DNA from: Pohlia nutans
Lineage: Eukaryota > Streptophyta > Bryopsida > Bryales > Mniaceae
Assembly: GCA_022496805.1 (NCBI GenBank)
Contig: CM040096.1
Coordinates: 9,363,501-9,427,500, forward strand
Direction: 5' to 3'
Length of the DNA: 64,000 bases
Part shown: piece by piece, positions 1-11,819 of the stretch
Layout: the number at the start of each line of letters is the position of its first letter
Numbering within the stretch: the stretch's first letter is position 1
The notes under the pieces: model-generated
What the model saw: only the letters and a program-made list of their open reading frames with translations
What the model was told of the DNA's origin: nothing
Database searches by the model: none
Position numbers and translations under genes: made by a program

Positions 1-2940
1 CTATGAGGCTTGTGGTTAGGGTATGCAATACCTCAACCGCAGCGTCGGGCAACCGCCTCCACATTCTCTTCTCCCTATCCACTCCAGGACTATCAGCTGC
101 TCCATCAACATGTGACCCAGAGGGAAAATCTCTTGGCACACCATTTGTATCAATCCCTTTAGAAACACCTCCACTAGAGGTTTGCACACCATCAGCATCA
201 ACCCGTTTGGAAGCATCTCCGCCGGAAGTTTGCACAGGCTCTGTATCAACCCCTTTAGAAGCATCTCCACCCAGGGTTTTCACAGCCTCTGTATCAACCC
301 CTTTAGAAGCATCTCCACCCGGGGTTTGCACGCCATCTGCATCAACCCCTTTAGAAGTATCTCCATTAGAGACTTGCACATTTCTGCGTCGCACTCTTGG
401 AGGTCTAGGCCGGCTTGGGTCATCAGGAATGGTTCTTCTTCGACGGCGTTTAGGACCAAAATCCTCATCCTCCGAGCTTTCATCGTCATCATCAATGTTG
501 CCAAACATTTCCTTCAGCAAGACGGAGACATTCATCAACAGAAAGCTCAGAAAAAAACGATATTGATAATATAACGAAAAGACGTGAAATATATTTACAA
601 CAGAAACATGCCCAAGATCCTAGAAAAACTACATAAATAACAACAAGGCTCCTTAATTTGCCCTCTAAAATACCTGACGTCAGTGTATTCATACAGACCG
701 GTGTAAGTTCCACATTCATATCCAAGAAAGATCTGAGATGGCATATCTAGTCACATATTGAACGCTGATGAGACCCAATAATTCACTACCAAAATTTGGT
801 TGCCGGGTATACTCATCAAATGACGATGGGCTAAGCATGATATGAGCATGCACTTCATTAAGACTTACATCGTGTAGCCTCTTGTAGTCCAAAGCTTGTC
901 GCTGTCTTTTTCCTTCTATCACCAGAGCTTCCTCTTCTGAAGCTGATGGTTGTGCTTGTGAATCCCTACGTCTAGGGCCTAACTTGGGTCCACCGTCCTT
1001 AAACTCGTCAAAGAAGGAGACGTCAGAAGCGTCACTGTCTGACGAGTCGGAACTGGCACTTTCTTCCTTGCTGCTGCTGCTCCTACGACGTTTTCCTTTC
1101 CTTGCAAGTTTCTTCAAATTGGTTATATTACTTGGCTCCTGTTCATCTTTGTCACTTGAACCAGAAGACTCCTTGTTTTCCCTGAAATCGCTTCCTGAAT
1201 CACTATCCTCCTCATTCTCACCACCCTCCCTGTCTTCACCACCCTCCCTGCCCTCACCGTCCTCCATGTAATCACTGTCCTCCTCATCCTCGCTGTCCGG
1301 CCTATCATCATCTCCACCTTCTTTAATTTCATTTTCCTCTTCACTATTTCCCCGCTTCTCCCCTGCTTCAGGGTCATAATCATCATCTTCCGAGTCTGAG
1401 GAAGGCCAGTCACCACCAACTCCCTCTCCAGTTCCACCGCCTGCAGCTACAAGAGCTTCCTTGGAAAAAAAATCCTGCAAGTTGAACGAACAATCAACCC
1501 ACATTACAGTCTAAGCAATGCATCCGCAAACCAAGGTAAACCACTAATTTTCGTACTCTGAGATTCACTTGACTGAGCTACACCTCTCTTTTTTAAGTAA
1601 TTCTCCAATCAACAGCCAACGACTTGTGAAAAGCTAGACATCTTACAGCACCATAAACTCCCATTAATGAAGCAGGATTACTAAACATACAGCGCAGTCA
1701 TCATCATGGCGCTCACCTCCCAGCTATTCTCCACCTCGTAGTTTGTGCCAAATTGTGCGTTAACCAATTCAATGCACTCCATCTTGCATTCACACACAGG
1801 ACACAACCACCCTTCGTCTCCAGGAGGAACTGCACACATCCCAATTGGAGATTAATATCAGTATAGGCAACATGAAAATATCTTATACAGGATAGCACAC
1901 ACCCTACCTCACTGATGCTGAAAGTGTACCAGGTGAACCAGGTGCCACATTCCTTGGTAACTCCGCAACTTCAAACACGACTCTCTTTTGAAATGAACCC
2001 TAAACCCTAATTATGTATATCATCGACATGCTCAAGTTTACGTATAGCATCAGCTCTTACTGTCTTCCGTTTTCAAAGGCGGATCTAGGCAGTACTGATG
2101 GAAGCCTCTGTTGCAAGCACCGTCGCACAAGATAATGTCATTCTCAATAAGAGCTTCTTGAGATTTGCACTTGGCACAAAAAATCTGCAACACTCACACC
2201 AACACCAAGTATTCAGAGTGGCATTCGGAAACAAACAATTGCTCATACCGTCCAAACCCTAAAACTTCATAAAAGGATACAAAGAGACTGGAGCAACAAT
2301 GCCAACATACTGTACCTCTTCATGATAAATACGGCCCTCAGCATCAAACAGATTTTCATCAAGAGAACCTTCTAACCCCAAGTCATCCAGTTCATGAACA
2401 GCCTCCCGTATGTCCAACTTGGAACGTAGAATCTGCGCCTCGGCACGCTGCAGTTCTCGCTCCGGCCTGATCTTCTCACGACTACAAAACAAACTCCGGT
2501 GTGAAAACGACGGACAAAACCAACACAATTGACAACCTAAACGCTATTATTACTAAGCTCCTATTACGAATCTGTTTGAGAGAAAACATAACGAACCTCT
2601 GACCCTTCCAGCCCTCGCCCGAGTAGGCGTCCAGCAGGTTCTGGTCGTTGCGCATTTTGATAAGCAAGTACTTGACGCGCCGCTTGATGCGTTCGCGATT
2701 GTCGAGCGGCGCGTCGGAGTTGCTCTTCCGTCCTCGCCGTTTTCGTTGCTGCTGCTCCTGCTGCTGCTGTCCCGCCATGTCCGTTTCCGTGGTTTCCGAG
2801 GACGGCGTGGCGGAGTCGCCATCGCCAGGGTGTGCCCTAGAATGCGATCGCAGCGTCTTCGGTTCAATGATCACAGGCGGGACGACGATTGTGGCCGCAG
2901 TAGCCAGAGGCTGGTCCTCTGCCTCTCCCGTGGGCACCAT
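1..2940 (-). CDS. HAT3.1: PHD finger-homeodomain protein (HAT3.1/PRHA type), 3' end off window
   Basis: Predicted nuclear chromatin/DNA-binding regulator. Exons on the minus strand: 2940-2597, 2481-2316, 2184-2061, 1829-1717, 1474-869 and 511 to the edge; all junctions keep phase, giving about 621 visible residues. The ATG at 2940 is the first in-frame ATG; a stop lies just upstream of the GTG at 3012. Order: basic Q/R-rich N-terminus, the family block around [11 protein letters not shown] and [11 protein letters not shown], then a C4HC3 PHD finger (CAKC, CDGAC, H, C, then WLCPVC) assembled from three exons. A long Glu/Asp/Ser-acidic stretch follows, then the [13 protein letters not shown] motif typical of this family, then a 16-residue repeat array. 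Just before the edge [11 protein letters not shown] matches the start of the homeodomain; the recognition helix is outside the window. A splice donor could also lie in this last stretch. Family assignment is firm; which paralogue (HAT3.1 or PRHA) is not. Confidence 0.9.
140..379 (-). repeat. 48-bp coding minisatellite, five units
   Basis: Five head-to-tail 48-bp units inside the last visible exon of the PHD-homeodomain gene encode five 16-residue repeats of the pattern [16 protein letters not shown]. The units begin at the GTG codon read from 379 and end at 140. Because 48 is a multiple of three, unit gain or loss keeps the frame. It lies in the linker between the acidic region and the homeodomain. 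Confidence 0.93.
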
Positions 2941-3300
2941 CCCCTGTTGTCTGTCTCCAACGCACAAACTGATAGGAATTGATCCAAGCAAATTGTATTG
3001 TGGCTCACTCACTCACTCCATGGCAGAGCTCCGAAACTGCGCCAAATGCTCCCGGAAATCGTGTGAGCAAGCGTGAAGAGGTGCGATCTGTGGCTGTGCG
3101 GGGCTTACGAGGATGCCCTAGCCAGGCAGGGAGTGAGTGAGAGATGATGCGTCGGCAATGGAGATTCGAAATGGCAACAGCGAGCTTTGTTCAGCAATAA
3201 ATGTAATTGTTAACTTTGTGTAGCATAGCTTTGCTTTGCTTTGCTCTGCTCTGCTCTGCTTGGCTTTCCTTTTCCCTCACCTGGCTGGCTGGGAGGTGCC
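2941..3300. promoter_or_regulatory. 5' flank of the PHD-homeodomain gene
   Basis: Presumed 5' UTR and promoter side of the minus-strand gene, higher in GC than the DNA beyond it. It contains a GAGT/CACTC run near 3001-3020 and a (TTTGC/TCTGC)n low-complexity stretch at about 3229-3262. No TATA box could be assigned confidently. Confidence 0.4.
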
Positions 3301-3883
3301 GGCCTCTCTTCGTCTTCCTCGGTTTCCTCTCATGGATGGATGATCATCCTCTCTGTCCCCAATATCATCCGCCATGGATGATCAACCCCTTCAGTTACTT
3401 TTTCTCCTTTTTCTCCTTTTTGTCGTTGTTGCCCACTCTCTTCATTTTGCCCTTTTTGTGCTCCTCAGTTAAGTAGACTTTGCAGAAGTTACTGGACGTT
3501 TCTGGACCTTTTGTCCCAGCCCGTTCCCTAGTGTAAAGGACATGGAGGACGATGGGAACGACGAGGGAACGATGTAATCACATAATTTGCCCTTGTGGCA
3601 GATTCTGCCTCCAATGGGGGCTTGACATGTGGCAGAATTGGCCTCCATGCCCTTTCAGACAACTAATTGATTTTCTTTTTTATAACCATACAAAGGCATG
3701 TCTATCGTCATGTTGACCACACAGCAGTAGTAAAGAAGCGGCTAGTCACGGAGTCTCTACCTTATTATTTACCCCAAATTTACTTTTACGGCTTCTTTTT
3801 ACTATCTAGGCCCATAACTCCTGATAACTCCTCAAAAGAGAAGTGTTTTCGTAGTCTCTCCCATGGTGGGGCAGAGATAATAA

Positions 3884-4022
3884 ATGTCATCCAACAACAA
3901 GAAAATTTCCATTCAACAACTAGGAAAATATCATTCAACAGCCAAAAAAAATGTTATTCAACTAGGAAAATGTTATTTGAAAAGAAACTTGTCATTCAAT
4001 AGCAAGGAAAGTGTCATTCAAC
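3884..4022. repeat. degenerate tandem repeat, about 20-24 bp unit
   Basis: Roughly six imperfect copies of a unit resembling AGGAAAATGTCATTCAACAA follow one another. Two further diverged copies appear at 4144-4178 after an AT-rich interruption. Noncoding. Confidence 0.7.
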
Positions 4023-4212
4023 AACAAGGATAATAGACCATAGAAAATAGATTTTATTTTTTTGAAAAAAAAAATCTTAAAAAATTTTGGGCTTCTCTTT
4101 TATAATTATTTTTTGCCGACCCTGTCGGTTTGATATGGTAGTTAGGAAAATGTCATTTAATAGTTGGCAAAATGTCATCTATTCTTTAGCCTTGCTGTCG
4201 TTATTGGGTTAA

Positions 4213-4818
4213 TTCCTAAATACTCGAGTATCCACCATGTCGATGGTGAATGTTTTGAAAAGTCCAGTTTATTCAATCAATATTTATTAACCCATAAAGA
4301 ATCAACCCATTTCATGTTAATGACTATTTTCAAATTCCTGTTATTCACAATCAAAAGCATTTTGAGTGTGAGATTTTTTTAGAAAGTAGCTTAGCAAAGT
4401 TACTCTTGTGTGCAATAGTCACATATATTGTTACCTTAAAGGAATTGTGAAGATATAAGTATGTGAAAATTTGATTGACTTAAATTTTAATTCAAATGTG
4501 CAATTGAAAAAACAAGCTAATAGATTTAAGCAACGGAATTTTTTCAAAACATCATTCCAATGAAATTATTACATTTCAAAACATATCCAACAAAATTCAT
4601 TAAAAACGATCAATACATTGTTTGTAATCTAAATTTTCAAATTTTCAAATTTTATATCAAAATATTTATGATTGCAATAGTAAATATAATTGTATAGACA
4701 CAACCTAAAAATTAAAAAATACAACTTTTATTCATACAAAAATTCCAAAATATTCTTCCATGTATTTTATGATGAGTTATTGCGACTAAAAAATCAAGAG
4801 ACAACGTATATTTTAGGG
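4213..4818. mobile_element. TTAA-flanked foldback element, about 600 bp class (probable)
   Basis: Left end TTAA + TTCCTAAATAC at 4209 and right end TTTTAGGG + TTAA at 4819. Its interior contains the AAAATATTCTTC...TTTATGATGA stretch also found in the outer element at 42728-43612. The right TTAA is followed directly by ATCCCTAAAG, another left end, suggesting an abutting second copy whose far end I could not place. Confidence 0.5.
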
Positions 4819-6122
4819 TTAAATCCCTAAAGAGTCGACATCCACTAAATAAATGATAAATACTTTTGAGAGCTTACCAATGGAGATATATGAAATGGAT
4901 GAAGCTTGAGATGAAGTTCATTCAAATCATGATTCAAATAATTATGATAAATAACCGCTTTCGTTCACTCTTCAATGATGTGATTACCTTTGTCACTTGA
5001 TATTTCATGATATTAATTTTTGCAAAGTTCTAAATCAATTCATGTCAAGATAGGAAGTAAAAGAAATCTTGCAGAAATAAAGAATTTGAACCCAAAAATC
5101 TTGAGAAGTCAAAATTCTTTCGCTTCAAAAGTTTCAAATCTACATTTTTTTTTGTGCTCTCATAAAGATTAATGAAGTTTTTTAAAAAAGATCGTTTAAT
5201 ATATCAATAGAAAGAAGACAAAATGTTCTAAATGAATTTTAACATTATCTTATTATTTTTGGTTTGATCAATTAGAGATTAACCTATAATTGCCTAAATA
5301 GACAAATTAGTCTATTTTTATATCTCTGAGAGTTGATCTTAATCATTAAGAATAATGCAGTTATTACACTCTCCTAGCTATTCCCAAAGCATAGGTTGAA
5401 AAAATCAAAATCAAAGTTGAACAAATGTAAAGAACATGAAACACCATAACCTATTAATGTTTATGGAGAAAGTTATAACTAAAGATTAAAAAACTTATAG
5501 GTTGATTCAAGCCTCAAAAAGCAAAGGGATTTACTTTCTTTCTTGTATGTACTTGAAAAGAAAAACAAATAATTTAAAGAATTTGGAGCACGTTCCAAAT
5601 GCATAAATGACACTATTACACTTTGTCATTGTATTGAGTAATATTGTACTCAATAAGCACACTATAAGTAAATTAGGAAACTTTATGCATTTCTTTGTGA
5701 ATGCAGGACACGCAAAATTTTATGTATATTGACTGACCGTACCATGCATTTGCTCCATAATTGTTTCTAAAATATAAAAGAAAAATCAACACTCAATATC
5801 GTATTACCACAAGCCACTAAAATATTGATATTAAATGCATTTTCATTTTTTCAAAATTTGCTATATTTTCCTTAAAATATCTTAATTTTTATTCCTAATG
5901 TTTTCTCTTTTTACCCTACTAGTATATACAATCAAGTACAAAAAGTGTAGGTAATTTTACAAACAATAGCCACTTTTTTTTAATGAGAAACTTGGAACCA
6001 AATTTGGCCATGTTTACTACACAAGATGCACTACACATACAATTCAATTGTGATATTAACTTGGATATTAAAAACATATATATTTGGATTTATTCTTCAT
6101 TCAAATTTAAACCCTCGTTTAA

Positions 6123-6541
6123 TCCTTAAACGTCAAAAAAGCCCCACGGGCTTTCTAGAAAGGAATAAATGAGAAAAGGTAGTTTTTCTCAACCAAATCA
6201 AGCGAGAATTGGTGCGTTGGAAAGCTACTGAAAAAACGATTTAGATTCTTGATTTGCGCTTCATTTGGGAGCTTGTGGAATCATCCACAAGCAATCAAAG
6301 TAGTTGGAGTGAACATGAGTTGAAGTTGGGTAGTACAGGTCGTTTTTGAAAAAGTGCCACAATGCAACAGTGCCGCAACAGTGGCTGGCCAGCAGAGCCG
6401 TTTTTTCAAAAAAGATTTTTATTTTTTATTTTTTTATTTATTTTTATTTTTATTTTTATTTTTATTATTTTTTTTTTTTTCCCTCCGAAAATTTAGATGC
6501 CTTCCGGGCTGCCTCGCTCAGGCCTTCTTGACGTTTAGGGG
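6123..6541. mobile_element. TTAA-flanked foldback element, 419 bp
   Basis: Terminal inverted repeats TCCTTAAACGTC and GACGTTTAGGG are each flanked by TTAA (6119-6122 and 6542-6545). Interior includes a T-rich low-complexity block at 6407-6480. No coding capacity. Confidence 0.7.
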
Positions 6542-6724
6542 TTAAGAAGTTGAAATGTATAGACAAATTTTGTTACTTAAGAGGCATCAAACTCTTCACA
6601 AAAAGAATGGAGATCCTCTACAAGATCCATAGCATAATAGAGCAGTGCAATGGAGCACCGTTTTGAAAACTGGATCAAAAGAGAATCTTCACTTAGATCC
6701 ACTTTTCTAAGTAATGAAGGAATG

Positions 6725-6860
6725 CCACTTGTATTCTTTGAATTTTGGGACTACCGTGTAATTGCCACGTAAACATAGTTTCTAATCGTAACTAGATTGT
6801 GGTCCCACTGCAAAAGAGTGTTGGCTCTCATTCCTCTATTATGCTATGTCACGTGCAAAA
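6725..6860. repeat. dispersed repeat, second copy at 59.9 kb
   Basis: Contains a stretch running from GTAATTGCC past CTAGATTGTGGTCCCA to TTATGCTATG that is recognisable with scattered mismatches at about 59890-60030. Unclassified dispersed repeat. Confidence 0.6.
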
Positions 6861-8065
6861 GAGATCACAAAAATTTGAAGATTTATTGATTAAAATATGA
6901 AAATTGAAGTTTTAGCTCCAAAGTTGTTCTATTTATGAATATTTATGATATATTTATATTCTTTGAGTCAAATTCTTATGTAGTACATATGAATTTTGAT
7001 AAAAAGAAGAAGAAATATTTTCATCTATTTTTACTTGAATTTCAAACTCTTATTTTAGCTACTTAATTCAAATGAACAAAGTCCATTCTATGCAAGTTCT
7101 CCATTGGTATATTTGAAATGTACCATATTGTTCTTCATCATATACTTTACCTTCTACCAAAAAATCAGATTGTAAAAGGTTCTTTTGTATCATTACGACT
7201 TCTTAAAAAAATTGTACATCAATGTACTGTACGGGAAGCTACAAAGTTGTCCTAACTCTAAATTATCCCCTCGACGTTAATGCAAGAGGACAAAACCTGC
7301 CCCCTATTTTGCGCATGTTGGAGCCCACCTTAAAAAATAACCCCTTCTTCTAAAGGGGTTATTTTTACGTGAGCGACCCCGACACTTTCGACTGACCGGG
7401 GTCTCATATTTGCAAAAACAATTGCCAAAAAAGTCCCTAGGGTACCCAAAATGGGAATTTCAAAAAATGGGGCCCACATCAAAAAAGTTGGGCCAGACTA
7501 TTTTGGTGCCATTTTGACACCAAGGCCACATACAGGTCATTTTAGTGTCATTTTATTCATACTAGGTTGGTATGGAGGTTGGCACCAAATTATCTTAATT
7601 GCATTTCAATGCACCATCATGGCACCATATTCACATGCTTTTAAGTTCGTTATGCAAGGGTGAATAGTGCTTGCACAAAGCTTCCGACGACCGTCGAAGG
7701 AAGAGAAAATCTGAGCCCCTCGTCTGGAAAGCCGACGAAAAACCAATCGACGACGAAAAAGGAGAACGAAAAGTAAAAGGTTCAACCACAGCAAGCCACA
7801 GACAAAGGAGGAGTCCATTTGCGAGGCTCCCCAGCATCGTCGCAGTCATTGCGTCACTCGCTCGCAGGCAGGCAAGCTCCATCGCCATCCAGCTCTCTCG
7901 CAGATAAGACGCTTGCACTTACGCTATCAACCGGAACCGAAAAGCACCCCACACTCCGAGTGGCTTGTTTCATCTTCAACCGAAGCAACAAGAGCAGAAA
8001 CAGGAGCAGCAAGAGCAGAAACAGGAGCAGCAAGAGCAGGAGCAGGGGAGGCACGGGCAGGAAGA

Positions 8066-11045
8066 ATGGCGCTCTGCGTGGACGGAGCCCCCGCACACCA
8101 GCTCTGCTCCATGCCCACCGCAGTAGTCCCATCTCACCCAACTCGCCGAACAATCACCTCGCCACGAAGAATTTCCCCCCCTCCTCTAAGTTCTTCTATC
8201 GCTTTGGCTAATTCGCTTTGCACGGGTATGTCCCTCTCTTCCTTCCTTCCTTCCTTCCTTCCTTCCTTTCAATTGCGCTCTACGACATTCCCTGTTCAAT
8301 TTCGTTGTGCGGTTGCTCACTTTTCTTTTCTGTCGATTCTTGAATCTGGGGCAGTATCCAGTGTATGAGAGAACATGTACATTTCTCTCGGGGGCGATGC
8401 CTCACTCACTCGTCCCCTTGGCGAATTGTGTCCGGATGTTGTCTGCTCGAGCAATCCACTGTAGAGTCCTTCGTTTTGAAACTAATGGACAATTTTGAAA
8501 CAAAAGGACTCGTGATAATCATGTTTGTTCCTGTTTATTGTTTATTGTTTATTGTTTCTATTGTTTCTTTTTGGACATGTTTGAAACAAAAGGGCTGTTC
8601 GTGATAATGTTTGTTCTAGCAATGCACTGTGAATGCTGCCGCTGTAGAGTCCGTGTGTTTTAATGGACAAGTCTGAAATAAAAGGGCTCGTGATGATGTT
8701 TGTTCAATCAACACTGTTGCCGTAGAGTCCATCAAGGGCTCGTGATAATGTTCGTTTGATCAACACATTGTGAATGCTGCTGTAGAGTCACCGTGTTTTT
8801 GTTTTTCTGAAACTAATGGACAATTTTGAAGTTACAAAAGGGCTCGTGATAATGTTTGTTCGAGCGAATGCTGCTTTCTGTGTTTTCTTTTCTGAAACAG
8901 AAGGGCTCGTGGTAATGTTCGATCAACACATTGTGAATGCTGCTGTAGAGTTCACGTGTGTTGTTTTTTTTTGACAATTTTGAAACAAAAGAGCTCGTGA
9001 TAATGTTTGTTCGATCAACACACTGTGATTGCTGTTGCTGTAGAGATGACATTAAAATTGAGTCATAGTCAGGTTGGGAGGTGAGCAGGTTGAGGCGTGG
9101 CAACAATGGCTTGACGCCGTCGTCCATGAATGCTGCTGTGGCGCCCAGCAAAGAAGCGGCAGGCGTGACAGAGTCCGGCACCTTCAGCCAGACTGACGAG
9201 GAGCTTGCGTCGCGAGGACTGTCCTGCCATTCTACTGTTGACGATCTCGACCTCGACCAGCTCAATTCTCTCTTCTCCAAGGTACTTCTCCTACTCCTTA
9301 TTATCACACTTATTCTAGCACACTCTGTAATGTCCCACACACCTCTACACACCTCTATACTGTCACGTGATTAACCTTAAAAGGACCAAGAAACCCAAAT
9401 TGGGCCTCATGGTTTTTTTTAGCGGTTTTGAATAGGTCTTACGTAGACTTTCCTTTATTCAAACTTACTTGTCTTTTGATGAACACATGCAATGTTCTTC
9501 ACTGATTCCAGTGATATAAAATCCGGTCCTATCTGAATTATAATTTTCACAATATGATCAATTGAACTTGTCATTTTAAAACGATGAATCCTTGGTCCTT
9601 TACATGTTAATGTAAAAGTGACATTTTGTATACTTGGGGTCAAGCAGGTGGTCTAAAATTCTTTTCCCACTTGTCTAACTTATACTTATCACGATTGTAT
9701 GCAAATTTTAACAACATTTGATAGTGAGAGTATAAAGTAAAGAGAATTTTGAATTTTGAATATTGAATTTTGAGTATAAAGAATTTTGAACTGGGTACAC
9801 TCAACATTGCCTTGGGGCTTCTATGTGTTCACAACTGGACGTGTGGAAGTTGTCCAATCAGATTTGTGCACAACATGACAGATTCTGAGGATTGTGAAAT
9901 TGCAGAATGTCATTAAAGAGGGTTGAGTGTACATCCGTTTTCTAATGCTTAGTTGAGAATAGAGGATGTGACATTAGAGAAGGTGATGTTCAAGAAATCA
10001 AACTCCACCTTCATTTGCAACCTCTGTTAATTGTCACAAGCTCAACTTGAGCCTCATTTTTTTATTTTGATTTTCTTTTAGCAGTTTTGATTAGGTCATA
10101 TGGGGACTTTCATTTGTTCATTTAAAAAGAAAAATAAATTCCACAGGCAACGGTTTTCTAGTGATGTAAAATTTGGCCCATCTGAAATTCTTTTGTAATT
10201 CGATTACGAATAAGATATTGACAATCTGTGGATGAAATTTGTTGTGATTGGTTGAAATGTAATACTCTAAGCATAGTGTTTTTGGAGATTTTTTGGTTGC
10301 TTAATTTTATAAGTTGACTTTTTCGAGAGCACTTTTGATTCGTTTTGTACTAAGATCTTTGAAATTTTTGGTGAATCACTGCAACATGAAATGAGGCATA
10401 AAAATTTCAAAAATCATCCCCTTTCTAATCGGTTCACACATGCATGAAGCTAACTTCCCATGAAATCTATAGTAAAAAATCCACATTGCCAGAAGTGCAT
10501 GACAGATGAGAAAACATGGATGAAATCTGTACATCGTCCAAAAAATGGACGCTTAGGCAATTAAGGGTTAATGTTGTATTCAATGTGAGCATCAAAAACT
10601 ACAATCTGGGACGATCTTGATTTAAGAGTAAAATTTAGCATTATGTCCTATAACCTTCTCGAAGGTTAACCATGTGGTATTTCATGGCATGGAGCAGGTC
10701 TCGTTTCCACGGCGCGAGAAGCAAAAGCTGTTGTGCGCGCTGCAGAATACGCAAGCCTTGACTTGGGTGCAGGAAACCGAGTCAAAGCGGCTGCTCGGGT
10801 TCGCTCGTGCCACCGGCGACAAGGTGTTCCATGCCATTATCTGGGACGTGGTGGTGGATCCCGCATACCAGGGGCTGGGGCTAGGCAAGGTGCTCATGGA
10901 GCGCCTCATGGCGGATCTGGTGAAGATGGGCATCAGCAACATTGCCTTGTACGCGGAACCGACCGTCGTCGGCTTCTATCAACCGCTCGGATTTATCGCA
11001 GATCCCAATGGCATTCGAGCCATGGCGTATTCACAGCGAAGATAA
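8066..11045 (+). CDS. plastid GCN5-related N-acetyltransferase (GNAT family)
   Basis: Predicted acetyl-CoA-dependent N-acetyltransferase of the plant plastid GNAT group (relatives include NSI/SNAT, acting on protein lysines or N-termini and in some cases serotonin). Exons 8066-8225, 9073-9281 and 10698-11045 are in phase and give 238 residues. Residues 1 to about 55 are Ser/Pro/Arg-rich and poor in acidic residues, as in a chloroplast transit peptide. DLDLDQLNSLF precedes FPRR, a hallmark of this plastid group; then ARATGD, IIWDVVVDP, the acetyl-CoA motif QGLGLGK (Q-x-x-G-x-G), ISNIALYAEP and FYQPLGF with the C-terminal Tyr-containing strand. Substrate cannot be told from sequence. Intron 1 carries a tandem-repeat array; intron 2 (1416 bp) carries two TTAA-class elements. 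Confidence 0.9.
8236..8268 (+). repeat. (TTCC)n microsatellite
   Basis: About seven TTCC units just inside intron 1 of the GNAT gene. A (TTTATTG)n run follows at about 8527-8570. Confidence 0.9.
8465..9050 (+). repeat. degenerate tandem array in GNAT intron 1
   Basis: About seven imperfect units of 60-110 bp repeat the same ordered words: CTGTAGAGTCC, a GTGTTTT/TCTGAAAC segment, GGACAATTTTGAAACAAAAG, GGCTCGTGATAATGTTTGTTC and GATCAACACATTGTGAATGCTG. Units differ by internal deletions. The array fills most of the intron and ends about 20 bp before the acceptor of exon 2. Confidence 0.85.
9375..9606 (+). mobile_element. TTAA-flanked foldback element, about 230 bp class
   Basis: Flanked by TTAA at 9371-9374 and 9607-9610; ends CCTTAAAAGGACC and GGTCCTTTACATG. 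Interior words shared by this class: TTTGAATAGGTCTTACGTAG, CATGCAATGTTCTTCACTG, CACAATATGATCAATTGAA, CATTTTAAAAC. Lies in intron 2 of the GNAT gene. Confidence 0.85.
10030..10567 (+). mobile_element. chimeric TTAA-class element in GNAT intron 2
   Basis: Starts with the left-arm words of the 230-bp class (GCAGTTTTGATTAGGTCAT) but without a clear terminus, then continues with the interior and right end of the 550-bp class (AATTCGATTACGAATAAGAT, AAAAAATGGACGCTTAGGCA, ending AAGGG + TTAA at 10568). This looks like a recombinant or an insertion with a deletion. Confidence 0.6.
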
Positions 11046-11474
11046 TACCAACATCTGGTGCAATTAGTAGAACTACCCCCAACAGACTCTTCATTCATGT
11101 TGGTCTTAGGACCAAACTCATTTTTCTTCAGAGTGAGCATTGGAATGCTCACTCCGAAGAACAGGGTTAGTTGGTGACTCTTCATTTGAGTCTTGTGTAG
11201 AATCCCCTTGGGCCTTTACACAACTTTGTGTACAGAACTTTGTCATCTTTGTACAAGAGAGCTTATTCTAGTGAAGATCTGGGTACCTCAACTTAGAGAG
11301 TGCTTGTGCATTTAAGGCCGTTTCAATGTCTAAGCTTAATATGCCAACAATGAATGATCTAACTTAGGAATCATTTTTCTATTAGAGGTAAATGAAAATG
11401 AAAAATGAATGGAAGTGGAACCATGTTTTTTCCAGGAAGGATTTGTTCTGAATTTTTGGTGTGTTGTCCTTATA

Positions 11475-11819
11475 CTACCTCTGTTCCAAAATAAAAAGCA
11501 CTTGTGGGATTACAAATACTTGAAATTGATCGGGTGAGCCATGGTGTCATTGGTTAATTAATGCGATGTATAGCGCACTCAATGACGTAAGCTTAGGCAC
11601 AATACTTTAGGCAAGTGGAATAAGCAAACGATCGTTTAAACTCAATGTCCTCATATAAAAGGCGGAACCCTAAAATGACATCATTTGTTCCTCTCTGGCA
11701 CGAGTTTACAGGAGCTCTCCTTGAGTGACATTAGAGTTTTTGGTTACCAGAAAACCCTGAGTTTAAATACGGAATATTTTTTTTTGTTCCCACGCGCTTC
11801 TTATTTTGAAATGAGGGAG
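11475..11819. mobile_element. Stowaway-like MITE (Tc1/mariner type)
   Basis: Ends CTACCTCTGTTCCAAAATAA and, read from the other side, CTCCCTCATTTCAAAATAAG closely match the plant Stowaway terminal consensus. Flanked by TA at 11473-11474 and 11820-11821, the expected target duplication. 345 bp, noncoding. Confidence 0.85.

Larger units (their letters stand above)
3300..8065. other. AT-rich intergenic region without a recognisable gene
   Basis: No ORF here has splice support or family resemblance. It holds degenerate short tandem repeats (3884-4022), foldback elements (4213-4818 and 6123-6541), a poly-T block, and a sequence at 6725-6860 that recurs near 59.9 kb. The last 400 bp are GC-richer and contain a repeated AGCAGAAACAGGAGC-type stretch (about 7982-8045), the likely promoter and 5' UTR of the GNAT gene. 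Confidence 0.6.

Noticed and set aside
140..379. CRISPR-like array
   Set aside because: The 48-bp units are contiguous and coding, with no spacers, in a eukaryotic gene.
984..1271. Ser/Leu-rich + strand ORF
   Set aside because: Mirror image of the acidic Glu/Asp/Ser stretch of the PHD-homeodomain gene.
2482..3012. Start of the PHD-homeodomain gene at 3012
   Set aside because: That codon is GTG with a stop immediately upstream in frame; the first ATG is at 2940.
7854..8153. Long minus-strand ORFs with Leu-rich runs
   Set aside because: They are the reverse reading of the AGC/AGG repeat and the Ser/Arg/Pro-rich GNAT transit peptide.
8813..9352. 179-codon minus-strand ORF over GNAT exon 2
   Set aside because: Antisense to a well-supported exon and running through the tandem array; its repeated HYHEPF motifs come from the array unit.
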